A DNA stretch of 46,643 bases from Nostoc sp. KVJ20 (GTDB taxonomy: Bacteria; Cyanobacteriota; Cyanobacteriia; Cyanobacteriales; Nostocaceae), in the NCBI RefSeq assembly GCF_001712795.1, contig NZ_KV757598.1, positions 1 through 46,643 of the forward strand, read 5' to 3'. Under the pieces are notes generated by a model, which had not been told where the DNA came from, searched no databases, and was given only the letters and a program-made list of their open reading frames with translations. The position numbers were made by a program, and so were the translations under genes. Shown piece after piece: positions 1 through 7,201 of the stretch. How positions within the stretch are numbered: position 1 is the stretch's first letter; the number at the start of each line of letters is the position of its first letter.

Positions 1-2
1 TA

Positions 3-92
3 GAAAAAGACGAAGGCGATCGGCTTCTTTCAGAACACCAAAGTAATCTCAGGGAAGCTGTTGTCAGCTATCAAAACCATAAGCAACCTTGA
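3..92 (+). CDS. C-terminal end of an unidentified upstream gene (partial)
   Basis: Frame 3 is open from the window edge to a TGA at 90-92 and encodes 29 residues rich in Glu, Gln and Ser, including the stretch REAVVSYQNHKQP. A strong terminator hairpin begins about 30 bases after the stop, which supports this being a real gene end. Frames 1 and 2 also read through part of the region, and frame 1 ends at 105, so the frame choice is an inference. The product cannot be identified from so short a tail. Confidence 0.4.
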   Translation, partial: EKDEGDRLLSEHQSNLREAVVSYQNHKQP

Positions 93-116
93 AAAATATT
101 CCTAAATAAATATTCT

Positions 117-157
117 AAAAAAAGGCGTGCTACTTCTCTTAGTAGCACGCCTTTTTT
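117..157 (+). terminator. Rho-independent terminator
   Basis: A perfect inverted repeat (AAGGCGTGCTACT, loop TCTCTT, then its complement) is flanked by an A-run on the left and a T-run on the right. It can act in both orientations. It closes the gene that enters from the left edge and insulates the pix operon. Confidence 0.85.
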
Positions 158-159
158 AG

Positions 160-701
160 AAAATATTCCCTAGAAAACCTGATATAGCAGGAGGCAGGAG
201 GTAAAAGTATTACTATTCCTAGCCTTGGGGTTTTTAAAATGTCCTAACCTATGTGGCTACGGCTATATTAGCTATGGATAATTAAGAATAGTAAACTTAA
301 ATAAATATTTTTAATATTTATTGTCAATCTCAATAATGAAAGTAGAACTCTCTAGAGGATGCTAATCTTTTTTAAACAAAAATTCAGAACTTATACGGAT
401 ATGATTCAGTATGAAAATTCTTAAAATGATATATCAATACTGCTTACATCACAATGAGGACTATGGCAACCCCCTTAAGTCATAAATATTAGCAGAAAAC
501 TAAAGTCTGTCAATAAAACTCTATGCTAGATAAATTATTTCATAGCATAGTTTTGCTATCTTCTCATCTTCCTTGCTTTTAATAATCTTGATTTAGACTG
601 CTACATAACAAATGTATTTGCACTTATTCACATATCTGCTGACCACTATATAGCTAGCGTGGGTTTTTTGAGGGTTGGCTTTTTTACAAAAGGAACAAAC
701 T
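160..701. other. Intergenic region upstream of pixG, AT-rich
   Basis: About 540 bases without a convincing gene. It holds two tandem copies of GCAGGAG at 188-201 and an 8-base inverted repeat (CTATGCTA at 521-528, TAGCATAG at 543-550) with a 14-base loop, about 150 bases before the pixG start. The pix operon promoter should lie here, but I could not pick a convincing -35/-10 pair. Confidence 0.5.
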
Positions 702-1901
702 ATGTCCCATCGGGAACTTATTTCAAATAATCTTGTAAATGAATTTAAAACTTGTACTCAATTACAATATAATGGCAAATTAAATATTAAGAGTTCAAAG
801 GGCAGTCAATGGACTTTTTACTATCGCCTGGGACGAATAGTTTGGGCAACAGGGGGAACTCATCCCTTTAGACGCTGGCGTAGGCATATAGCTCAAAATT
901 GTCCCCAAATTGATATTGATAAGTTGCAGTTACGTTTGCAAGACCTATCAATCGATTACTGGGATTATCGCCTTCTAGAAATCTTGTATAAAAAACAGAA
1001 AATCCAGCGAGATCAAATCAACACTATTGTCGATAATACGATAGCAGAACTATTATTTGACCTCGCTCTGCAAGGAAACTTTGCATCTATAAGTTGCAAT
1101 CGCAGCCAAGAAGTTATCTTAGAAACTCCAATGAGTTTCACGAGTGCAGAAATGTCTGTAAAGCACATGCAAGACTCATGGAAAATTTGGTCAGAAGCTG
1201 GTTTAGCAAATTTTTCTCCTGACTTAGCACCAATTCTGCGGCGGCCAGAGCAACTTGAGCAGATGGTAAGTCCATCTGTTTACAAAAACTTTGTGAATTT
1301 AATCAATGGCAAGTTCACTCTGCGAGATTTAGCCATGAAAATGAAGCAGAGTGTATTACCACTGACGCGTTCGTTGCTTCCCTATATCCTGAAAGGAATT
1401 ATTGAATTGGTAGAAGTACCTGACTTGCCTTTAGGAATTACTGAAGTCAACAATAACTCTACCACCACACAAGGAAAAAAGCGGATTGCTCCATTAGTGG
1501 CTTGCGTTGATGATAGCCCTCAAGTATGTAAAATGCTAGAGGATATTATCACTTCCAATGGATTGAGGTTTGTCAAGATTCAAGATGCTGTACAAGCTCT
1601 ACCAATTCTCATTCAGGATAAACCAGACTTGATTTTCTTAGATTTGATTATGCCAGTTGCTAGTGGTTACGAAATTTGCACTCAGTTGCGACGAATATCT
1701 ACCTTTTCCAATACGCCAATAATTATATTAACGGGCAGTGATGGTCTTTTAGATAGAGTTCGTGCCAAAGTAGTTGGCTCTACAGATTTTCTTACCAAAC
1801 CTGTAGTGGCTGATAAGGTAATGGGTATAGTACGTAAATATTTACCTACACCGACTGTATCCACCGATAATAGTAAATCTAATTTAGAGATTTGTAATTA
1901 G
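702..1901 (+). CDS. pixG: PixG/PatA-like response regulator (PATAN domain plus receiver)
   Basis: The product is 399 aa. The N-terminal part, about residues 1-200, matches the PATAN domain of PatA/PixG proteins (the stretch FYYRLGRIVWATGGTHPFRR is typical). The C-terminal part, about 270-390, is a CheY-like receiver with the acidic pair in CVDDSP, the phospho-acceptor Asp314 in FLDLIMP, a Thr in ILTGS and Lys in LTKP. The ATG at 702 is chosen because AGGA lies 7 bases before it; an upstream TTG at 675 would add nine residues without a ribosome site. It is the first gene of a pixG-H-I-J-L order, the usual layout of cyanobacterial phototaxis loci. PatA-type proteins are outputs of such pathways, and this one carries no DNA-binding domain. 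A role in pattern formation, as for PatA itself, is possible but the context favours a taxis pathway. Confidence 0.88.
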   Translation: MSHRELISNNLVNEFKTCTQLQYNGKLNIKSSKGSQWTFYYRLGRIVWATGGTHPFRRWRRHIAQNCPQIDIDKLQLRLQDLSIDYWDYRLLEILYKKQKIQRDQINTIVDNTIAELLFDLALQGNFASISCNRSQEVILETPMSFTSAEMSVKHMQDSWKIWSEAGLANFSPDLAPILRRPEQLEQMVSPSVYKNFVNLINGKFTLRDLAMKMKQSVLPLTRSLLPYILKGIIELVEVPDLPLGITEVNNNSTTTQGKKRIAPLVACVDDSPQVCKMLEDIITSNGLRFVKIQDAVQALPILIQDKPDLIFLDLIMPVASGYEICTQLRRISTFSNTPIIILTGSDGLLDRVRAKVVGSTDFLTKPVVADKVMGIVRKYLPTPTVSTDNSKSNLEICN

Positions 1902-2399
1902 GAACAATTAGAGGCTATTTTTGTTCTGAATCCTTCTGCAAAATTTATAGTTTTTTCCACCTCAGTAAAAAATAACTTATTGAGGCAAAACTATTTTAGA
2001 TTTACTCCAGTAATCAAGTCAGTGGCTCTGTTAATTATTTTAAAATTTGGATTTTAGATTGATTATCGCGTTTAAATTTGCTTGCTTTCAGGTATTTTTA
2101 AATTTTTAATATTCAATCCAAAATCCAAATTTTGATGATACAACTATTTGGTATTCAAATATATATTAATTTATGTTGATTACGTACTTTTTCTGAGGTT
2201 GATACATAAGGATTGAACCAAAATTAGACAAATACAAAATTTTGTATTTATAACAGTCCTATTTGATTTGTGAAATATTGGTTAGGGCAAAGGGGTTAGG
2301 GCTAGTCTCTAGTCCCTTCCATGTCTTGTTTAGGAAATCATTTAGGATTTGTATATCTAATTTGTTTACATTTTGATAAAAATTTAACGAGTAATTAGC
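1902..2399. other. Long intergenic region between pixG and pixH with an inverted repeat
   Basis: Nearly 500 bases, unusually long inside this gene set, with no convincing ORF. A 21-base inverted repeat with one mismatch lies at 2042-2062 and 2113-2133 (arms built on AATTTGGATTTTAGATTGA) around a 50-base centre. The arms belong to the same ATTTTGGAT/ATTTTAGAT repeat family that flanks the small ORF at 6821. The gap suggests that pixH-pixL may have their own promoter. Confidence 0.5.
2042..2133. repeat. Inverted-repeat element of the ATTTTGGAT family
   Basis: The left arm 2042-2062 and right arm 2113-2133 are complementary at 20 of 21 positions, and the one difference permits a G-U pair in one strand's RNA. 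The centre is AT-rich and non-coding. This looks like a small non-autonomous repeat or an RNA hairpin rather than a terminator, because it has no T-run and lies far from the pixG stop. Confidence 0.6.
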
Positions 2400-2762
2400 A
2401 TGAATACTGTTTTAGTTGTTGAAGATGGCTTAACAGATATGGAAATAATCAGCCGTTACTTACAACAGGCAGGTTATTCTGTGATGAGCGCTACTAGCAG
2501 TGAAGAGGCTCAAGACAAAATAGATAAAAATAAGCCAGACCTAATATTTCTCGACGTAATTTTACCGGGTAAAAGTGGCTTTGAAATTTGCAGAGAACTG
2601 AAAAACAATCCCAACACTAGCAAAATACCTGTAGTTTTTTGCTCTACCAAAAATAGTGATGTAGATAAAATTTGGGGTAATATGTTGGGCGCTGATGGTT
2701 ATCTCTCAAAACCAATTGATCGAGACGAGCTAGTGGTAATTTTAAAGCGATTACTTAATTAG
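2400..2762 (+). CDS. pixH: CheY-like single-domain response regulator
   Basis: A stand-alone receiver of 120 aa, the normal CheY length. The acidic pocket is VVEDG (Glu8, Asp9), the phospho-acceptor is Asp52 in FLDVILPG, the switch residue is Ser82 in FCSTK, and the conserved lysine is Lys104 in YLSKP, so all key residues are present. It lies between pixG and pixI, the position of pixH in phototaxis loci, and should take phosphate from PixL. The start is ATG with only a weak purine stretch ahead of it. There is no output domain, so it presumably acts by protein contact, for example on the pilus motor; that last point is inference from the family. Confidence 0.9.
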   Translation: MNTVLVVEDGLTDMEIISRYLQQAGYSVMSATSSEEAQDKIDKNKPDLIFLDVILPGKSGFEICRELKNNPNTSKIPVVFCSTKNSDVDKIWGNMLGADGYLSKPIDRDELVVILKRLLN

Positions 2763-2887
2763 CAAATAATGTCATAAATCAATAATCACTAGAAGTTACT
2801 ATTTCTCAGGTATAACCTATATAAGAAGAAACCATAACTGTAAATAGTGGCTAAAGATAAATAATCAAGGACAAAGGATTAATAACT

Positions 2888-3361
2888 TTGGAAACCCAGG
2901 AAAAGTTTTTAAGTTTTAATTTGGGAGTAAGTGATACAGCCGTAATTTCGTTACAACACATCACAGAGGTTTTGCAAGTGCCATTACCTGAAATATGTGC
3001 CGTTCCTCAAATGCCTAGTAGCGTTTTGGGTATTTATAACTGGCGTGGTGAAATGCTTTGGTTAGTGGATTTGGAGGCAATGTTAGGTTATCCTCCAATT
3101 TCGCAAGGATCAAATTTACTTTCAAGAATGATGGCGATTGTTCTGGAAAACAAGGGTAAATATTTGGGCTTATTGGTGCGACAGCTTATAGATATTGAAT
3201 GGCTGGATACTAAGGAAATGAAACCCGCAACTGCTGAATTATTTTATCCGAAAATATCACCTTTTTTACAGGGATACTTTATTAATGATTCGGAGGACAT
3301 GATTTTTAATTTAGATGCCACAACTATTATGCAAGCTCCCATCTGGGGGATTCATAATTGA
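2888..3361 (+). CDS. pixI: CheW-like coupling protein
   Basis: 157 aa made of one CheW domain: KFLSFNLG at the start, a central VLGIYNWRGEMLWLVDLEAM block (the conserved glycine and 'NWRG' turn), and a C-terminal beta-rich half. CheW proteins link chemoreceptors to the CheA kinase; here PixJ and PixL. The start is a TTG at 2888 with AAAGGA 9 bases upstream. No in-frame ATG exists near it, and the next one (residue 43) would remove the conserved first strands, so the rare start is well supported. It lies 125 bases downstream of pixH and 126 bases upstream of pixJ. Confidence 0.9.
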   Translation: METQEKFLSFNLGVSDTAVISLQHITEVLQVPLPEICAVPQMPSSVLGIYNWRGEMLWLVDLEAMLGYPPISQGSNLLSRMMAIVLENKGKYLGLLVRQLIDIEWLDTKEMKPATAELFYPKISPFLQGYFINDSEDMIFNLDATTIMQAPIWGIHN

Positions 3362-3487
3362 ACATTTGGCAATGGTTAATTAGGTAGAGGATTTTGACAA
3401 TACTTAATCTTTAATGACCAAATACCAAATCATTTTTAGCTGTCACATATCAAATTATTATCCATCACAAGTTTTGAGGTTAATCAA

Positions 3488-6400
3488 ATGACATTCTTGT
3501 ATAACAGTAGCCAGGAAAATGAGCATCTAATCTCTGAATTAGAAAATCAGAATGGTAACGCTAATATAGCGAATATTGCTAGCAATGAAATAACTTTATT
3601 AAATGCGATCGCTCAGGAATTTAAAACTTGGCGGCGACAGTTGCAAGACATTGCTACTCACATGCGCCAAGCGCCAGACCTTGATACACTACTCAAAATC
3701 ACTGTAGCGCAAATTAGAGAAAAGATTGGCTGCGATCGCGCCTTAATTTATCAGTTTACTTCGCGTGAATCAGGTAATGTTTTAGCCGAATCGAGAACAC
3801 TAGGTTGGACACCAACTTTAGGTGAAAATATTCCCGGAATTATTTTTGGCTTATATACCAATCAAGACTATATAGAATCTGTAGTTATTGACGATATCAA
3901 TCAAATACAACTTACACCTTATCAAAAGCAACTACTAGATAAATTTCAAATTAAAGCTAGTTTGAGTTTGCCGATTTTAGTAAAAGGTAAAGTATGGGGA
4001 TTACTGTCAGTAAATAATTGCTACTCAATCCGGCAGTGGCAAGAAGTAGAAATTAGTCTACTATCTCAAATTACAACAGAACTGACTTACAAATTGCAGA
4101 GCTTTGAATTCCAAAAAGAACAGCAACAGCGGATACTAGCAAAAAAATCGGTAGCTAAAGTCATCGACAAAATTCTGCGAGTCTCAAATGTCGATAAGCT
4201 TTTTCAAACAACCACTCAAGAAGTACGTCAATTACTAAAATGCGATCGCGTTGGTGTTTATCGCTTCAAATCTGACTGGAGTGGCGAGTTTGTCGCTGAG
4301 TCTGTAGGTAATGGTTGGGTAAAAATGGTAGGCCCTGATTTTTACATGGTCTGGGAAGATAGCCACTTACAAGAAACTCAAGGAGGACGTTATGCCAAGG
4401 GTGAAAGTTTTGTGGTCGATGACATTTATCAAACGGGCCATGCTCAATGTCACATTGACATTTTAGAGCAGTATGAAATGAAGGCTTACATCATTGCACC
4501 GATATTTTCTGGAGAAAAATTATGGGGTTTGCTAGCAGCTTACCAAAATTCTGGGCCTCGTGATTGGCAACCTTGGGAAGAAACTTTTGTAACTCAAATT
4601 GGCCTGCAATTTGGTGTGGCTATCTCACAAGGGGAATATCTCGAACAAGTGCAGATGAAATCTGATCAACTAGCTCAAATAGTTGAACAAGAGAAAGTTT
4701 TCACTAAGATAGTCAACCGCATCCGACAATCTTCAGATGTAGAGAGTGTCTTCAAAACAACCACTCAAGAAGTGCGTCAATCACTACAATGCGATCGCGT
4801 CGCTGTCTATCGCTTTAACCCTGACTGGGGTGGCGAATTTGTGGCTGAGTCTGTGAGTACTGGTTGGACAAAACTGGTAGGCCCTGATATTAAAACCGTT
4901 TTGGATGATACCTACTTGCAAGAAACTAAGGGAGGTCGGTATGTCAGAGGTGAAAACTTTATCGTTAATAATATCTATGAAGTAGGTTTAGCTCCCTGTC
5001 ATATTGAGATTTTAGAGCAGTTTGAAGCCAAAGCTTACATGATTGTTCCGATATTTTTCGGGGATAAATTGTGGGGATTGCTGGCAGCTTATCAAAATTC
5101 TAGCTCCCGTGAATGGCAAAGCTGGGAAGTAAACTTTTTGGTTCAGACTAGCTTGCAATTTAGCCTAGCTAAATCCCAAATAGATTATTTAGAATTAGTC
5201 CGGGTGAAATCTGAAAAATTAGCTCAGATAGCGGAACAAGAGAAAGCTGTCACCAAGATCAGTAACCGCATTCGGCAATCTCTAGATGTAGAAGAAATCT
5301 TCAAAACCACCACTCAAGAAGTAAGACAATTACTGCGGTGCGATCGCGTCGCTGTCTATCGTTTCAACCCTAACTGGAGTGGGGAATTTGTAGCGGAATC
5401 AGCAGGTCATCTTTGGGTAAAACTGGTAGGCCCCGACATCAAAACTGTCTGGGAAGATACCCACTTACAAGAAACTCAGGGAGGTCGATATGTCGAGGGT
5501 GAAAACTTTGTTGTAAATGATATCTATCAGGTAGGTCATTCTCCTTGCCACATTGAAATTTTAGAGCAATTTGAAGTCAAAGCTTATGTAATTGTTCCTG
5601 TATTTGCTGGGGAACAATTGTGGGGCTTGCTGGCAGCTTATCAAAATTCGGGAACTCGTGATTGGGAAGAATCGGAAGTCACTTTGTTAGCACGTATTGG
5701 TAGCCAGTTAGGACTGGCATTACAACACACCGAATATTTGCAACAAGTACAAGCGCAGTCAGCAAAATTAGCAGAAGCAGCAGCGCGGGAAAAGGCAGCT
5801 AAGGAGTTATTACAACAACGATCTATTCAACTTCTAACAGCCCTTAGACCCGCTCTCAACGGCGACTTAACGGTACGCGCACCAATTACAGAAGACGAGC
5901 TAGGCACGATCGCAGATGCTTACAATAATACTCTGCAAGCACTGCGGCAAATCGTTATTCAGGTACAGGGGGCTGCTCAACAAGTTGCCCAAACTTCTAG
6001 TAATAGCGACGCTTCACTGGCTGGACTAACCAATCTAGCACAACAGCAATCTGAGGAAATTACCGCAGCATTAGGTGATATTCAACAGATGGTAGACTCC
6101 ACTCAAGCTGTGGTGGCAAACGCAGAGTTAGTGCAACTAGCAGTGCAACAAGCCAATCAAACTGTAGAGTCTGGCGATACTGCGATGAACCTAACTGTAA
6201 AAGCAATCCAAGGAATTCGCGAAACCGTTGCTCAAACCAGCAAAAAGATTAAACGCCTCAGCGAATCCTCGCAAAAAATCTCCAAAGTGGTGAATTTGAT
6301 TGGTAATTTTGCCACACAAACAAACGTACTGGCTCTGAATGCAGCCATTGAAGCCACCCGTGCAGGTGAATATGGCAAAGGCTTTGCAGTTGTAGCTGAT

Positions 6401-6796
6401 GAAGTCCGTTCTTTATCTCGCCAATCAGCAGCAGCAACCATCGAAATAGAAAAATTAGTTCAGGAGATTCAAGCAGAAACCGGGGAAGTTGCAGTAGCAA
6501 TGGAAACTGGTATTCAGCAGGTAGTGGAAGGTACGAATCTTGTTAGCGACACTCGCCAGAACTTAAATGCGATCGTTTCTGCAACTGCCGAAATTAGTCA
6601 GCTAATCGAGCGAATTACCGCAGCGACTCAAAAACAAATGGCGCAATCTGTAACAGTAACTAAATCAATGCAAGATGTAGCAGAAATTGCTAACAAAACC
6701 TTTGCTGAATCTCAAGAAATTGCTACTGTGTTCCAAGATTTATCAGGAATGGCGCAAGAGTTGTTAACAACTGCTAGCAAGTTTAAAGTCAAATGA
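3488..6796 (+). CDS. pixJ: PixJ-like methyl-accepting photoreceptor with four GAF domains, three of cyanobacteriochrome type
   Basis: 1102 aa with no membrane segment. The order is GAF1 (about 64-200), GAF2 (233-378), GAF3 (416-560), GAF4 (599-744), a HAMP-like linker (about 775-830) and a methyl-accepting signalling domain with the hairpin tip TNVLALNAAIEATRAGE near residue 944. GAF2-4 carry the bilin-attachment Cys-His pair at Cys321, Cys504 and Cys687, spaced exactly 183 residues apart, inside the red/green-type context GGRY...DIY...CHI. GAF1 has no such Cys. The numbering of Trp289, Asp291 and Cys321 in GAF2 coincides with what I remember for AnPixJ of Anabaena PCC 7120, so this is probably its orthologue. 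GAF2 and GAF4 keep the Trp-x-Asp signature (Trp289, Trp655); GAF3 has Leu472 in place of Trp. GAGG lies 8 bases before the ATG. It should signal through PixI to PixL. Confidence 0.93.
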   Translation: MTFLYNSSQENEHLISELENQNGNANIANIASNEITLLNAIAQEFKTWRRQLQDIATHMRQAPDLDTLLKITVAQIREKIGCDRALIYQFTSRESGNVLAESRTLGWTPTLGENIPGIIFGLYTNQDYIESVVIDDINQIQLTPYQKQLLDKFQIKASLSLPILVKGKVWGLLSVNNCYSIRQWQEVEISLLSQITTELTYKLQSFEFQKEQQQRILAKKSVAKVIDKILRVSNVDKLFQTTTQEVRQLLKCDRVGVYRFKSDWSGEFVAESVGNGWVKMVGPDFYMVWEDSHLQETQGGRYAKGESFVVDDIYQTGHAQCHIDILEQYEMKAYIIAPIFSGEKLWGLLAAYQNSGPRDWQPWEETFVTQIGLQFGVAISQGEYLEQVQMKSDQLAQIVEQEKVFTKIVNRIRQSSDVESVFKTTTQEVRQSLQCDRVAVYRFNPDWGGEFVAESVSTGWTKLVGPDIKTVLDDTYLQETKGGRYVRGENFIVNNIYEVGLAPCHIEILEQFEAKAYMIVPIFFGDKLWGLLAAYQNSSSREWQSWEVNFLVQTSLQFSLAKSQIDYLELVRVKSEKLAQIAEQEKAVTKISNRIRQSLDVEEIFKTTTQEVRQLLRCDRVAVYRFNPNWSGEFVAESAGHLWVKLVGPDIKTVWEDTHLQETQGGRYVEGENFVVNDIYQVGHSPCHIEILEQFEVKAYVIVPVFAGEQLWGLLAAYQNSGTRDWEESEVTLLARIGSQLGLALQHTEYLQQVQAQSAKLAEAAAREKAAKELLQQRSIQLLTALRPALNGDLTVRAPITEDELGTIADAYNNTLQALRQIVIQVQGAAQQVAQTSSNSDASLAGLTNLAQQQSEEITAALGDIQQMVDSTQAVVANAELVQLAVQQANQTVESGDTAMNLTVKAIQGIRETVAQTSKKIKRLSESSQKISKVVNLIGNFATQTNVLALNAAIEATRAGEYGKGFAVVADEVRSLSRQSAAATIEIEKLVQEIQAETGEVAVAMETGIQQVVEGTNLVSDTRQNLNAIVSATAEISQLIERITAATQKQMAQSVTVTKSMQDVAEIANKTFAESQEIATVFQDLSGMAQELLTTASKFKVK

Positions 6797-6820
6797 ATTT
6801 TAGATTTTAGATTTTGGATT
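6797..6820 (+). repeat. Left repeat flanking the small four-helix-bundle ORF
   Basis: Directly after the pixJ stop, three tandem units of the ATTTTAGATTTTGGATT type fill the whole gap to the next ATG. The same family occurs in inverted orientation at 7166-7197. Confidence 0.7.
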
Positions 6821-7201
6821 ATGAATGAGGAGGATTTTAAGCGGAGAACAAAGCAGCTAGCATTGCGAGTAATCCGCTTAGTAGAAGCTCTTCCGCAGAG
6901 CCGAACGGCAGATGTAATTGGCAAGCAGCTAATCCGTTCAGCAACATCTGTGGGAGCTAACTATCGGTCAGCTTGTCGTGGTAAGTCAACCGCCGATGTC
7001 ATTGCTAAACTCAGCTTGGTAGAGGAAGAAGCCGATGAAAGTCTTTATTGGATGGAACTTATTGTTGAAGTTGGTTTATTACCACTGGAAAAAGTTAGCA
7101 ATTTGATGTCAAAAAACACCGAAATTCTTGCAATGACAGTTGCATCAATTAAAACTTTACGTAACAAATCCAAAATCCAAAATTTAAAATCCAAAATATG
7201 A
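6821..7201 (+). CDS. Four-helix-bundle protein of the 23S rRNA intervening-sequence (S23) family
   Basis: 126 aa, mostly helical. The pattern FKRRTKQLALRVIRLVEALP, then GKQLIRSATSVGANYRSACR, then LSLVEEEADESLYWMELI is typical of the S23/'four helix bundle' family first seen in intervening sequences of some 23S rRNA genes; its molecular role is unclear. No chemotaxis protein resembles it, and it breaks the usual pixJ-pixL junction. It is flanked by inverted copies of an ATTTTGGATTTTAGATT-type repeat, and its last dozen residues (KSKIQNLKSKI) are encoded by the right-hand repeat. Its TGA overlaps the pixL ATG in an ATGA arrangement, so pixL translation is probably coupled to it. No Shine-Dalgarno sequence precedes its ATG. 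It looks like the cargo of a small repeat-bounded element. Confidence 0.8.
   Translation: MNEEDFKRRTKQLALRVIRLVEALPQSRTADVIGKQLIRSATSVGANYRSACRGKSTADVIAKLSLVEEEADESLYWMELIVEVGLLPLEKVSNLMSKNTEILAMTVASIKTLRNKSKIQNLKSKI
7166..7197 (-). repeat. Right repeat flanking the four-helix-bundle ORF, overlapping its 3' end
   Basis: Tandem ATCCAAA/ATTTAAA heptamer-like units in inverted orientation relative to 6797-6820. They encode the C-terminal tail of the small ORF and end right at the pixL ATG, leaving pixL without a separate ribosome-binding site. Confidence 0.7.

Noticed and set aside
675..701. Upstream TTG start for pixG
   Set aside because: No ribosome site precedes it, whereas ATG 702 has AGGA at a proper distance and begins the conserved PATAN domain.
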